From the NCBI RefSeq assembly GCF_002950945.1, contig NZ_CP012673.1:7020501-7084500 (forward strand): a DNA stretch of 64,000 nucleotides, read 5' to 3'. The first letter of the stretch is position 1. Each line of letters opens with the position of its first letter. The position numbers and the translations under genes were made by a program. The notes below the pieces were generated by a model. The model searched no databases, was not told the origin of the DNA, and saw only the letters and a list, made by a program, of their open reading frames with translations. This DNA comes from Sorangium cellulosum. Its GTDB lineage: Bacteria; Myxococcota_A; Polyangia; Polyangiales; Polyangiaceae. This document shows, in pieces, positions 1-9,587 of this stretch.

Positions 1-3000
1 GCGGCTCGCCCGTGACGCTGGCGACGTGCTCGGAGAGGTGCTGCGCGATCAGCACGGCACGCCGCTGAAACACGGCGAACGCGCGCTGGAAGAAGGCGAA
101 GCGCGCCGCTTCGTCCGGCCCTTCGATCAGCGATCGCTCGGCCTCGCCGAAGTCGGGGAACAGAAAGGCGAAGCGCGCGAGCTCGCGGCGCGGAGCGAAG
201 TACAGCGCACGCACCGCCTCCTGCTCGGCGGAGCCCTCGGCGGCCGTGCGAAGCTGCCGGATGCGCTGCAGCTTCTCCAGGACGGCTTGATCGGTGAGCG
301 GGATGCTCACGCCCAGCTCTTTGCGGACCGGGTCGTAGTCGAACGGGCCGTCCGGGCTGTTCCACATGCCCGGCGAGGTGTTCGAGAGCGGAACCCGGTA
401 GCTGCTGGCGGCCGTGGCCCCAGGCGCTCCGCCGGTGCCGTGCAGCACGTGCGGGAAGAAGTGACGCGCCAGCGAGAGGAGCGGCTCTCCGGAGGCGTCG
501 GTGGAGAGCCCGAAATCGTCGCGCAGCGAGCGCACGATGTACGTCCACCCGAGCTTCTGCGCGTGTTCGTCGTCGACCTCCACCTCCAGCAGCTTGCGGC
601 GCAGACGCCACAGGCTGCCCTCGCACGCGTCATCCGGTGTGGCCAGTGGATCTTCGCGCGCCTCGTTGTCGGGCTGAAGCGGCAAGGGATCCTCGCCGGC
701 CAGGTGCGGCTCGCTGCGCAACGCGAACAGCAGATCCCCGATGGCGAAGCGCGAGGCATAGATCTTCTGCAGGACCTCGACGAAGCGCAGGGTATGGCTC
801 GGCCTGGCGAACCAGGTGTGAGCGCTCACGGCGGGATCGAAGCCGGCCAGCGCGGAGAGCGGGTCGAGGTTCTCGCTCAGCAGCTTGAGGAACCGAGGCG
901 AGCGGGCGGCGCAGTGGTGCTTCTTGCGGGCGCACTCGCCGATGCGCTCGATCACGTGGCCCACGGCCCAGGCCCACTTGGAATGCTCCGGCCCCCGCCA
1001 CAGCGCGAGCAGATGCAGGTGCAGACCCGAGACCGCGGCCGATCCCTCGCGCGAATCGCGCAAGCGCAGGGCGAGGTCGTCGCACAGCATCTGGAAGGCC
1101 ACGAGCTGGCGCAGGAAGTCCGGGTTCAGCTCCCCCGAGCCCGAGCTCAGGCCCAGCTCGCGCGCGATCTCCCCGAACTCGGCCAGCGCGTAGCGGGCGC
1201 ACGGGAGCGCCTGGAGCTTGCGCCACAGACGCACGAAGATGGCGATGCGCCGGAGGCTTTCGCTCAGACCTTCCTGTCCGGAGCGAATGACCAGCCGGTA
1301 GTCGTCGGGACAGCACGGCTCGCAAGCGGGCAAGTCGGGGCTCGGAGGCGAGAGCGGCCCGTCGATGCCGATGTCCACGAAGCCGAGCTGGGCGAGCTCC
1401 ACCAGCTCGCAGTAGTCGAGCCCCAGGCGCGAGAGAAAGCTCGGCAGCGGGAGCACCTCGCCCGGAAAGCTCTCGCCCCCGGGCGACCCGTACAGCTCCG
1501 CGGTGGACGGCGCGCCCTCCCCGCCCGTGAACAGCGTGCTCTCCTCCGGAGTGATGCCGAGGTATTCGCAGGCGATCTCGAAGCGCACCGGATAGCGCCA
1601 CTGGTGCGCGGGGAAGCCGGTGGGCTCGGGAGCGCCAGGGCGCAGCACGAACTCGGTGATGTCGCGCCGGAAGACGCGCATGATCTCGAAGCGACTCGTG
1701 CACAGCCGGCGCAGATACGCGCGCACGATGGCCAGCGGCTCCGAGTAAGGAAGATTCGGGGCCGAGAAGTCGGTCTTCAGCACCTCGTAGGCCGCGGGCA
1801 AGGCGACCGGAGTGGCAGGCGAGGAGTGCTCGGGCAGCACGCCGAAGAGGAGCACGGGATCGTGCGCCGCGGGGTCGGCCTGGTGGGCCGGCGTCGCCAG
1901 CAGGTGATGGTGCAGGCTCGTTTGACTCGTGTCGTGGACGGCGCCCGCGGGCTGGGCGGTGCCCACGGCGACCTCGGTCACCAGGCGCTCCAGGCTCTCG
2001 TTGACCAGATCGACGACGGGAAGGCACACGTTCGTGTTGGCCCAGGTGGCGAGGAGCTCGCCCACGGGCCCCCGGCGCGCCGCGACCAGCTCCGACAGCG
2101 TGACCTCGCTCGCCTCGCCCGACTCGAACGCCTCGTCGCCCCGGCAGGTCGAGCGATCCGAGATCTGCAGGAGCTCCTGCAGATAGGCCACCGGGCCGAG
2201 GCTCGAGCGGTGCGCAGGCGGCACGCAGTTGACCAGCTGGCCATCCGGATTGATCGGCCGGAACGGTGTGGCGCCCGGCGGCTCGTCTCGATCGCTTCCG
2301 CCGGCCTCCTCGTGGAGCATGTCCGCGATCGGATAGGCCACCGTCCCCACCAGGCTCGCGCGAAAGTCGGCCAGCGTCAGCGCTGCGATTCGAGCGCGGC
2401 TGGTGAAGCCACGCGCGTAGAGCGCTTCCATGACCGAGAACTGGAAGCTCGGCGGGTTCACTCCCTGGGTGAGTGTGAAGAGCTCGCTCAGGGCCTCGGC
2501 CGCCGCGCGCAGCCAGGCGCGCGCCGCCTCGTCGGCCGGAAACACGTCCAGCAACGCCTGCTCGAAGGCCGCACCCGAGGGCGTGATCGGCAGCCCGCCC
2601 AGCGCGTCCAGGAGCTTGCCCAGCGGATCGGCCGGCGACGGCCCGAACGTGGGCACCTCGGACGGCTGGGCCTGCACCAGGCTGGTCCCGCCCAGGCTGA
2701 AGTCGAAGAAGCGTTCGAGCCGGCGCACGAACGCCCGGACGCGCTCCTGGGTAGTGCCAGGCAGGGTGTTGGCTGGGAGCAGCGACGGATCGTTCTCGAA
2801 CAGCTCGGACCACTGATCGAGCGTCACCGCGACCAGCTCCTCCACCGTATCGGCTCCGAGCTCGTTCCGAAGCGCATCGACTAGGGCGGACGGGTCCTGT
2901 TGCTCGGTGATCACCGCCAGGAGCAGGCGCAGGTGCGCGCGCAGCAGCGGCTGGACCGTCACCTCGTTCTGCCAGAACTCACGGATGTCGCGCGACGGCG

Positions 3001-4270
3001 CGCCTGCGGAGGGAAAGGTGAGCCACGCCCTCACCAGCGCGTCGACCTGCGCCTCCACCAGATAGCGTGATCCCGTGCGCATCCCGAGCAAGCGCAGCCG
3101 GCGCGCGGCATGGTAGCGGGAGATGCTGCCGACGGCGGGAACGGCCGTGGGCGTCGCGGGCTCGGCGATCACCCCGCGATCGAAGGCCGCCTCCAGCAGG
3201 CTCACGTTCTGCGCCTCGCTCTTGGCGGTGACGCTACGGTAACGTGTCTCGAACGAGACAGCCGCCGGAAGCTCCGCGGTGAGCGCGTAGAAAAACTCCG
3301 CGGGAACCACGAAGTCTGGCCCGTTGACCAGTAGCACCTCGACGTCGCGCACCTTGCCGGTGGGCGACACGTTCGGGTCGAGCCGCACCGGCACCGTGAG
3401 CCCCACGAGGTCCGCCTGGATGCTGCGCTGCTCGCAGCGCAGGGCCGCGGCCAGCGCCACCACGTACCCAGTCAGCAGCTGGGCACGAGCATCGTGGGTC
3501 GCCTCGTAGGACAGGAGATTGGCCTCGAACTGACGCCTGGCATTGCGATTGCCGTCGCTGGATGCCTGAGGCTCCGTGTACAGAAACGCCAGATTTCCCG
3601 TCGCCGGTCCCGCGAACGGAAAGAGCGTGCGCTCGTAAACCAGCTCGAAGGCCACGTGACGACACTGCGCGGCCGTGAGATCCTCGATCGCCGGACTCGG
3701 TGTGGCCCCGCTGTTCTCGTGCTGAAGCACCAGCCGCACCGCCGTCAACAGATCGGCGAAGTTCGGCGGAGAGCCGTCCGAGGGCAGCTCCACGTGCGCG
3801 TCGGTGGGGTCGATCTCCCGTCCGGGCGGCGGCAGCGTGAGGTACAGGCTCGTCGGCTCAAGCAGCGGATAATCCGCCTTGTTCGCCAGCTCGGCCGCCG
3901 TCAGCGTGACCTGAGGTGTGTTGTAGTGGACACGGATGTTCGCGATCCGGCTGCCATTGCGCTCCACCCGCAGCCAGACATCCGGGTCCTCGTGCTCGGG
4001 CCAGGGCGCAATCAGCTCGATCACCGCTGTGGCCACCGCGGCCGGCTCCGGTGCGATGGCCGGCACGTAGGTGTGCTGCACGATGCGGGTGGTGGCCACG
4101 CTGCTCGTGAAGGACGCTTGGCCCAGCTGCCGCACGCCTGCGCTCGTGGGCGAAGGCGCTCCGAGCGACAAATCCACGGCAGTGATCACCAGGTCTGCCA
4201 GGAAATCCCCGAACCCCACTCCACTGACCGGCTCCTCGGGATGAAGACGGATGATGATCGCTTTCGGCAT
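1..4270 (-). CDS. Tc toxin subunit A (TcA)-like large protein, 3' end beyond window
   Basis: The minus-strand frame is open from an ATG at 4270 to the left edge (about 1,423 codons), so the C-terminus is missing. An AAGGACGAGGGA Shine-Dalgarno-like run lies just upstream of this ATG. The translated protein carries stretches that resemble the shell region of insecticidal Tc toxin A proteins: SSLGPVAYLQELLQISD, NTNVCLPVVDLVNESLE, and later LPYSEPLAIVRAYLRRL followed by CTSRFEIMRVFRRD. In TcA proteins these match the 'x-AYL-ELY', 'PxxDLVNE-LE' and 'PY..PL..ID.YL' signatures. The N-terminal third has mixed beta-rich sequence I do not recognise. No signal peptide was seen. TcA subunits form a pentameric translocation channel for TcB-TcC cocoons; no TcB or TcC gene is in the window. 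Lone TcA-like proteins of unknown role are common in myxobacteria. The family assignment rests on motif memory, not on a search. Confidence 0.6.
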   Translation of the reverse strand, partial: MPKAIIIRLHPEEPVSGVGFGDFLADLVITAVDLSLGAPSPTSAGVRQLGQASFTSSVATTRIVQHTYVPAIAPEPAAVATAVIELIAPWPEHEDPDVWLRVERNGSRIANIRVHYNTPQVTLTAAELANKADYPLLEPTSLYLTLPPPGREIDPTDAHVELPSDGSPPNFADLLTAVRLVLQHENSGATPSPAIEDLTAAQCRHVAFELVYERTLFPFAGPATGNLAFLYTEPQASSDGNRNARRQFEANLLSYEATHDARAQLLTGYVVALAAALRCEQRSIQADLVGLTVPVRLDPNVSPTGKVRDVEVLLVNGPDFVVPAEFFYALTAELPAAVSFETRYRSVTAKSEAQNVSLLEAAFDRGVIAEPATPTAVPAVGSISRYHAARRLRLLGMRTGSRYLVEAQVDALVRAWLTFPSAGAPSRDIREFWQNEVTVQPLLRAHLRLLLAVITEQQDPSALVDALRNELGADTVEELVAVTLDQWSELFENDPSLLPANTLPGTTQERVRAFVRRLERFFDFSLGGTSLVQAQPSEVPTFGPSPADPLGKLLDALGGLPITPSGAAFEQALLDVFPADEAARAWLRAAAEALSELFTLTQGVNPPSFQFSVMEALYARGFTSRARIAALTLADFRASLVGTVAYPIADMLHEEAGGSDRDEPPGATPFRPINPDGQLVNCVPPAHRSSLGPVAYLQELLQISDRSTCRGDEAFESGEASEVTLSELVAARRGPVGELLATWANTNVCLPVVDLVNESLERLVTEVAVGTAQPAGAVHDTSQTSLHHHLLATPAHQADPAAHDPVLLFGVLPEHSSPATPVALPAAYEVLKTDFSAPNLPYSEPLAIVRAYLRRLCTSRFEIMRVFRRDITEFVLRPGAPEPTGFPAHQWRYPVRFEIACEYLGITPEESTLFTGGEGAPSTAELYGSPGGESFPGEVLPLPSFLSRLGLDYCELVELAQLGFVDIGIDGPLSPPSPDLPACEPCCPDDYRLVIRSGQEGLSESLRRIAIFVRLWRKLQALPCARYALAEFGEIARELGLSSGSGELNPDFLRQLVAFQMLCDDLALRLRDSREGSAAVSGLHLHLLALWRGPEHSKWAWAVGHVIERIGECARKKHHCAARSPRFLKLLSENLDPLSALAGFDPAVSAHTWFARPSHTLRFVEVLQKIYASRFAIGDLLFALRSEPHLAGEDPLPLQPDNEAREDPLATPDDACEGSLWRLRRKLLEVEVDDEHAQKLGWTYIVRSLRDDFGLSTDASGEPLLSLARHFFPHVLHGTGGAPGATAASSYRVPLSNTSPGMWNSPDGPFDYDPVRKELGVSIPLTDQAVLEKLQRIRQLRTAAEGSAEQEAVRALYFAPRRELARFAFLFPDFGEAERSLIEGPDEAARFAFFQRAFAVFQRRAVLIAQHLSEHVASVTGEP

Positions 4271-4645
4271 GAGTCCCTCGTCCTTTTGCTTATACATAGG
4301 GTCGGATCGATCCGCGAGCCGAAAGACGAGCTGCCAGGGCGAGCGGCGACGCGCGACGCAACGGCGCAACCCGCGCCGCCCATTCCGACGACGCTGCGGC
4401 GCGGCGACCGCGCGCGGCCCTCCCAGCGGAAAAGGCGTGCGCTGCGGGGACGGCGCCGCAAGGCCCGCCCGCGGCAGTCGAGCGGTATTCGTGGGACGAG
4501 CTGCGAGGCGAGATATCGCCCCAAGGCTTCGTGATCACGCGCTTTTTCGTCCAGCGGATCGGCCGGGTCGTGTGAGACGAGATCCGCGCCCAAACCCGCG
4601 ATCTCCATAGCGAAAAGAGCGGATTGGTCCCCAGCGCCGAGGAGG
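4271..4645. other. Non-coding stretch upstream of the TcA-like gene
   Basis: This 375-bp stretch lies between the TcA-like start and the IS21 relic. An A/T-rich block, TATACATAGG at 4291-4300, sits 21 bases before the TcA-like ATG and could carry a -10 element on the minus strand, but no convincing -35 was found at 17 bp. A minus-strand open frame starting at 4608 has a plausible first 45 residues and then becomes arginine/serine-rich. I do not support it as a gene. Confidence 0.4.
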
Positions 4646-5103
4646 TGCGAATTCCGGCGCGATCCGGCCGCGCGTTCGGGCCTGAGCCGGCTGCCCGTTC
4701 CGAGGGCACCCGGCCAGCGATTCCGGCGACCCGGCCATCCGTTCCGACTGCACCCGGCCGCCGACGCCCAGGGTTGACGGGACGGGCAGTGGGTCGTCGA
4801 TATGGACGGGCCACGCGGGTGGACACGTCGCTGGCAGGCGCTGTTGTGGACCGAATACCAGCAGGCGGTGGCGGCGTGGCCGTCGGGGCACAGGCCCTAC
4901 CAGTACAGCCAGTTCCGCGACCTGTACGAGGCGCACCGGTCGAAGATCCAACCATTGATGCGTCAGGTGCATCGTGGAGGGGGAAAAGGCATTTCTTGAT
5001 TTCTCGGGCAGGAAACCGCGACTCCTCGACGCGACGGCGGGCGAGGCGACGGAAGTGGAGCTGTTCGTGATGGTGCTCGGGGCGAGCAACTACACGTACC
5101 AGG
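4646..5103 (+). mobile_element. IS21-family relic: left end plus broken istA fragment
   Basis: The relic opens with TGCGAATTCCGG at 4646, nearly the terminal repeat of the intact IS21 element at 37629. Five TTCCG-type repeats follow at 4652, 4675, 4698, 4721 and 4742, spaced 21-23 bp, which is the iterated transposase-site layout of IS21 ends. An IstA fragment then runs from about 4802 and matches the intact IstA (37849) through PYQYSQFRDLYEAHRSK, MRQVHR, DFSGRKP and GEATEVELFV to GASNYTY. It is frameshifted near 4975-4990, in an A/G-rich run after MRQVHR, and lacks everything beyond GASNYTY, including the second Asp and Glu of the catalytic triad. No right end was found; the sequence switches directly to a recombinase remnant. 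It is dead. Confidence 0.75.
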
Positions 5104-5498
5104 ACCAGCTTTCAGCGCTGGAGGCCCGCCTCCGGGCAGCCAAGGTGGCGCCATCTGCCCTCGATCTGGAACTCCGGCGGCTGGAGAAGGAGGCTCGTCA
5201 GCGCCTGGGGGACCTGCGGGCGACGCTGGAGCGGAACCCCGAGGAAGCCCGGAAGGCGCCCGAGACGATCCTCGGAGGCCCGCTGCGGTTCACGCCCATC
5301 GAGACCCCGGAGGGCAAGCGCTACCGGATCGAGGGCGTCGTCGCCCTGGAAGCCGTCGTCGCCGTCGAGGGCAACGAGGCGCGTGCAGTACAGGCAGCGT
5401 CCCCAGCGGGATTCGGAACGTTGGGACAGCCGGCGGCGCGGCCTTCGCCGCCCGATCTGGCCGAGCTGCAGCCGGTTTCCATGGGGTTCGCGGCGTGA
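5098..5498 (+). pseudogene. C-terminal remnant of a large serine recombinase
   Basis: In frame with the second half of the istA fragment, the sequence changes at about codon DQLSAL into a coiled-coil stretch (LEARLRAAK, LRRLEKEARQRLGDLRATL), then a small beta-rich tail (ILGGPLRFTPIE, GKRYRIEG) and ASPAGFGTL. Large serine recombinases of mobile elements commonly end in this way: coiled coil, then RL.FTP..-G..Y.F.G, then a VASPTGFEP-like tail. The catalytic N-terminal domain and zinc domain are absent. The join creates a chimeric open frame of 174 codons that is very unlikely to be functional. Stop at 5496-5498. Confidence 0.55.
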
Positions 5499-5769
5499 GG
5501 CCCCCCTCCCCCACCCTCGCCGCTCGGCTGGGCCCGTCCGTCCTCGTGCCCGGGGGCCGGACGGCAACCAGCCGAGCGTACCCAGCAATTCCAGCATGGT
5601 CCTGCGTTCACCTGCGACCGTCCCGGACACCTGACGGCGGCCAGGCGGGATGGCCCGGTGGGGCGCATTACGCCCCGGCGCGGCCCGGAGCGCCGTCGCA
5701 GCAGGTCCTCCGCGGTGGCAGATCGAGGCGGCGCAGCGAGGGATGGACCTTGACTGCCCGGCGTGCGTC

Positions 5770-8700
5770 ATGAGCGAGAACTCGGCGATCGAGTGGACGG
5801 ACCACACATTCAACCCCTGGTGGGGCTGCACGAAGATCTCACCGGCCTGTGCCCATTGTTACGCCGAGACGTGGTCGAAGCGGCTCCGGCTCCCAATCTG
5901 GGGCCAGCACGCCGACCGGCGTTTCTTCGGCGAAGCGCACTGGGACGGGCCTCTCGCCTGGAACGAGAAGGCGGCACGCGAGGGGCAGCGCAGGCGCGTC
6001 TTCTGCGCGTCGATGGCGGACGTGTTCGAGGACCGCGCCGATCTCGATCCGTGGCGTGCCCGCCAGTGGAAGCTCATCGGGGCGACGCCGTGGCTCGACT
6101 GGTTGTTGCTCACCAAGAGGCCGGAGAACGTGGGCGCCATGGTCCCGTGGGGATCCAACTGGCCCGCGAACGTTTGGCTCGGCACGACCGTGGAGAACGC
6201 CGATTGGGCGGCGAAGAGGATCCCGGCGCTGCTCCAACACTCGGCTGTGATCCGCTTCTTGTCGTGCGAGCCCCTCCTCGGCCCGATCGACCTGAGCCCG
6301 TGGATGGGCGAGATTGACTGGGTGATCGTCGGCGGCGAGAGCGGGCACGGTGCGCGACCGATGCGTCCTGTGTGGGCGCGGAGCCTGCGCGATCAGTGCG
6401 CGACGGCGGGGGTCCCCTTCTTCTTCAAGCAGTGGGGCGACATCCGACCGGCAACGTCGAGCGACCCGAAGGCCCGGCGCATCGTGTTGCCGGACGTCGA
6501 GGGCGATGCGGAGGTGGTGATGGAGCGCGTCGGTAAGAAGAACGCTGGCCGCGAGCTGGACGGGCGGACCTGGAACGACGTGCCGATCGCGGTGCAGAGA
6601 CGTGGCCTCGCAGCCACGCCCTCAGACGCTGCGGTCCCGCAAGAACAGCCGCGGCGGCGCGTGTCCGTCCTGACGGAGCTGCCGCCTCCACACGCGCCCG
6701 ACGAGCCTGCCGCTGAGGAGCAGCACGGACGCCGGCGGCGCCGCCACGAGGAGCAGCAGCACCAGCAGCAAGCGGGCGGGGGCCAACCCGATGGCGCATC
6801 GGATGACACACGGCGCGGCGGCCGAGGTTCTGACGGCGACGCGCACCTTGCAGCGTTTGAACCTCGGCTGCAGAAGGAGCTCGTCGTGAAGAAGGCAGCT
6901 CGAAGTCCTCACGGGATGGCGAAGCGGGTCCCTCGCGGCGCGCAGCGCCGTCAGCGCGCGGACTTCGCCATCGACAAGGAGATCGCCGCGCTGATCCCGA
7001 GCCTCTCGCCTGAAGAGCTCGCGCAGCTCGAGCGCAGCATCCTGACCGAGGGCTGCCGCGAGGCGCTCACCGTTTGGGATGACGGGCGCAGGAAGATCCT
7101 GCTCGATGGGCACAACCGCTGCCGCATCTGCCGCCGCCACGGGGTGCCGTACACGATCAAGGTCATCAAGCTCGCGGACCGCGATGCAGCGATCCAGTGG
7201 GTCGCGGAGCACCAGCTCGGGCGACGAAACCTCACGCCTGAGGCGTACGCCTTTCTGCGGGGGAAGTTGTACAACGGCATGAAGCACCAGGGTTCCCGCA
7301 GCGACCTGACCTCTGGGCAGAGTGCCCAGAAGTCGACGACCGCGCAGCAGATCGCGGCGCGGTACAAGGTCGACGAGAAGACGATCCGCAGGGACGGTCG
7401 CTTCGCCGCGCAGCTCGACGCGCTCGCCGACGCCGTCGGCGCGGACATCAAGGACGAGGTGCTCACGCGCGGGGCGCGCGTCTCGCGCGCCGACGTCGCG
7501 CGCCTTCTCCAGCTCGACGAGCAGACCCGTGGTCGAGTCGTCGCACAGGTGAGGCAAGGAGCTCGCGCCTCCGCGCTGCTGCGCGAGGCGAGGCGAGGCG
7601 TCGACGAGGACGTGCACGAAGAGCCGGAGCAGATGCGGCAAGGCGTCGACCGCGATCGATCGAACGTCGCCGTCGAAGACACCCTGGAGCAGATCGCGCT
7701 CGTCGAACGCGCCCTGCGCAACACGCCGCCCGGCAGCCTCTCCCAGGAGCTGATCGTCCGTACCAGCGCGTCGCTGAAGGCTCTTGACGCAGCCCTCGCG
7801 ACGCATCGCCGGGCCGCGGTACCGCAGCAGCAGCATCGACCGCGTGCGGACATCACGGGCGCCGTCGCGGCCGTGATCGAGCTTCAGAAGATCCTGGTCG
7901 CCGACGATGCACTGAAGATCCCCGAGCTGGGGCTCGAGGAGCTTCGCGAGGGCGAGGCGCTCGTCGAGCCCCTCGCGGACCTGGCGAGGGCGATGGCCCG
8001 GCTCTCTCGTCCGCATCGCAGGCAGCGCCGAGGCACTCCTCGACGGCCGGTCACCTTCCCGAACTTCGTGAAGGAGTTACAACCCATTTTGCCCCCGAAC
8101 AGTGCGCTCGCCCGAGAGCACGGGGACGTGCTGCGCGTTTTCGAGGTGTTTGCTCTTGCAAAGAGGTACCTGTCCACGATCGAGCCGGCGCTCGAGCTCG
8201 CGTACAACCAGCACGCGACGATGCGTGCCGACAATCCGTCGAGCGCCGGGATCTGCGATGCGATCGAGCGGTACATCGAGCACGGCCAAGTCCTGGCTGC
8301 GGGGCGATACACGCTTTTCCACTACCTTGAGGAGCATGGCGTATCCCCGGCGCTCTTTCGCGCCGCAGAGGCAGCCTTCGTCGAAGAAGTGAGGGAGGGC
8401 ACGCGCGCCGCGTTCGCCTCCTTGGGTGAGAAGTCAAAGCGTTCGCCGAGCCCCGCTCAGAACGCGCCCGCCGCAAGCAGTTCCCTCCAGTTGCCGATCA
8501 CCGCGCCCGTCGACGAGCCCGCGCTCAATGAGCTGTGCGAGATCGTTCGGGACTGCGTCGCGGCCACAAGTCAGGGCTGCGAGAGGCTTGCCGAGATGTA
8601 CCACGGGCAGCCCGTGCCGCTCAGCGTCCAGGAGGTCTGGCACGAGGCCAACGAGCTGGCGCAGCAGTGCCGTCCGCTGCTTGACGGCACTTTCACTCAC

Positions 8701-9150
8701 GCCGACCACTTGCGCGCCTGGGGCGTCGATCCGTCGATGTCTGCTGCCAGCCCGGCGGTGCCGGTGAGCAACACGGGCAGCGCTGCGCAGTGCACCGAGC
8801 CGCCCCTGCTACCTCCAGCGCGACAGCAGGCGGCGCAGCAGCGGCCAGAGGCACCACACTCCAGCGAAGACACGCACACCGGACCGCTGAAGCTGCTCCT
8901 CGCCGTCGCGCGGAAAGAGTTCGGCGTGATGCTCGGTAGCTACGGGGCGCATGGTCTGCGGGAGCGGGTCGAACAAGAGATCCGGAAGACGAACTGGCCG
9001 GAGGACGTGCAGGAGGCCGTGCTCCAACATTTCTGGTCCATCGCAGGCAAGTCTGCGCCGGCAGGGCCACCGCTATCCGACGGCCTCGAGCTGTCTGCCC
9101 CTGTGCCCGCCGCGCGGATCACGAGGTCCCCCAAGTGGATGCGTCGCTGA
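5770..9150 (+). CDS. DUF5131 (phage Gp37/Gp68)-like protein fused to a ParB/Srx-type DNA-binding protein
   Basis: From the ATG at 5770 the protein has 1,126 residues. The first 275 or so residues match the phage Gp37/Gp68 (DUF5131) family: EWTDHTFNPWWGCTKISPAC opening, cysteines at 20, 27 and 30 (C-x6-C-x2-C, a probable iron-sulfur or zinc site), LLLTKRPEN, FLSCEPLLGPID, WVIVGGESG, FFFKQWG, and the usual family ending GRELDGRTWNDVP. About 95 residues of Arg/Glu/Gln-rich low complexity follow. A ParB/sulfiredoxin-like domain then begins at about residue 405 (IPSLSPEELAQLERSI, ILLDGHNRCRIC), with a helix-turn-helix near residue 525 (TAQQIAARYKVDEKTIRRDG). The last 600 residues are unrecognised and partly Ala/Gln-rich. 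An internal GTG at 6886 with a good ribosome site could make the ParB half separately. The 120 codons before 5770 look non-coding. DUF5131 genes are typical of phages and integrative elements, which fits the recombinase remnant just upstream. Confidence 0.7.
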   Translation: MSENSAIEWTDHTFNPWWGCTKISPACAHCYAETWSKRLRLPIWGQHADRRFFGEAHWDGPLAWNEKAAREGQRRRVFCASMADVFEDRADLDPWRARQWKLIGATPWLDWLLLTKRPENVGAMVPWGSNWPANVWLGTTVENADWAAKRIPALLQHSAVIRFLSCEPLLGPIDLSPWMGEIDWVIVGGESGHGARPMRPVWARSLRDQCATAGVPFFFKQWGDIRPATSSDPKARRIVLPDVEGDAEVVMERVGKKNAGRELDGRTWNDVPIAVQRRGLAATPSDAAVPQEQPRRRVSVLTELPPPHAPDEPAAEEQHGRRRRRHEEQQHQQQAGGGQPDGASDDTRRGGRGSDGDAHLAAFEPRLQKELVVKKAARSPHGMAKRVPRGAQRRQRADFAIDKEIAALIPSLSPEELAQLERSILTEGCREALTVWDDGRRKILLDGHNRCRICRRHGVPYTIKVIKLADRDAAIQWVAEHQLGRRNLTPEAYAFLRGKLYNGMKHQGSRSDLTSGQSAQKSTTAQQIAARYKVDEKTIRRDGRFAAQLDALADAVGADIKDEVLTRGARVSRADVARLLQLDEQTRGRVVAQVRQGARASALLREARRGVDEDVHEEPEQMRQGVDRDRSNVAVEDTLEQIALVERALRNTPPGSLSQELIVRTSASLKALDAALATHRRAAVPQQQHRPRADITGAVAAVIELQKILVADDALKIPELGLEELREGEALVEPLADLARAMARLSRPHRRQRRGTPRRPVTFPNFVKELQPILPPNSALAREHGDVLRVFEVFALAKRYLSTIEPALELAYNQHATMRADNPSSAGICDAIERYIEHGQVLAAGRYTLFHYLEEHGVSPALFRAAEAAFVEEVREGTRAAFASLGEKSKRSPSPAQNAPAASSSLQLPITAPVDEPALNELCEIVRDCVAATSQGCERLAEMYHGQPVPLSVQEVWHEANELAQQCRPLLDGTFTHADHLRAWGVDPSMSAASPAVPVSNTGSAAQCTEPPLLPPARQQAAQQRPEAPHSSEDTHTGPLKLLLAVARKEFGVMLGSYGAHGLRERVEQEIRKTNWPEDVQEAVLQHFWSIAGKSAPAGPPLSDGLELSAPVPAARITRSPKWMRR
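6874..6888 (+). promoter_or_regulatory. Internal ribosome binding site and GTG start inside the fusion gene
   Basis: AAGGAG at 6874-6879 lies six bases before an in-frame GTG (6886-6888), ideal for initiation. It sits exactly between the low-complexity linker and the ParB-like part. The frame may thus produce both a 1,126-residue fusion and a 754-residue ParB-like protein, or may represent two genes joined by loss of a stop codon. Confidence 0.5.
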
Positions 9151-9587
9151 AGGTTGCCCACCTCGCCCGCGGCGGGCGCCCCTGGACCTTCGCCGCCACG
9201 ATGACATCCCCCTCCTTGCCACGGCCGCGTCCGACGGCAGAGGCGCCGATCGGGCCCGCTGCCGAGCGATCGCTGCTCCTGCGGCCCGGCGAGCGCGGGC
9301 CGCGCGGCACATGCCCGCCGCGAGTTGCGCGAAGCCTGCCGCTCCCAGCGGTCCACGCGGCGCCGCAGTGCTACGCGGCTTTGATTCGCGCCAGATGCAG
9401 ACCCGCCCCGTGCCTGCTGACTCTCCGGACTGGACCTCTGCCGTCCCTCTCCTGCGGTAGGATGGCCGCCATGCGAACCTCACCCGCCAAGCGGATCCCG
9501 TGATCGTCCCATGCTTCACCTGCACCTGTCCCGGCGCCTCGGGCGCCTAGGCCGAGCCCGCTCCCCGTCGCGCGGAGCCGTCCGCTG
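9151..9587 (+). other. Intergenic stretch upstream of the STAND gene
   Basis: These 437 bp hold no supportable gene. A TAGGAT hexamer at about 9458-9464 precedes a ten-codon reading frame (ATG near 9471). The -35 position 17 bp upstream is poor, so I call neither a promoter nor a leader peptide with confidence. Confidence 0.35.

Noticed and set aside
630..2813. Minus-strand open frame of 727 codons in another phase
   Set aside because: Arg/Gly/Ala/Pro-rich without motifs; shadow of the same TcA-like gene in a neighbouring phase.
26..2884. Plus-strand open frame of 952 codons opposite the TcA-like gene
   Set aside because: Composition is Arg/Glu/Ala/Leu-rich with no domain; it is the antisense shadow of the minus-strand frame that runs off the left edge and carries real TcA-like motifs.
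9458..9503. Leader peptide with promoter upstream of the STAND gene
   Set aside because: Only a TAGGAT box and a ten-codon frame; no -35, no regulatory codons or attenuator hairpin could be seen.
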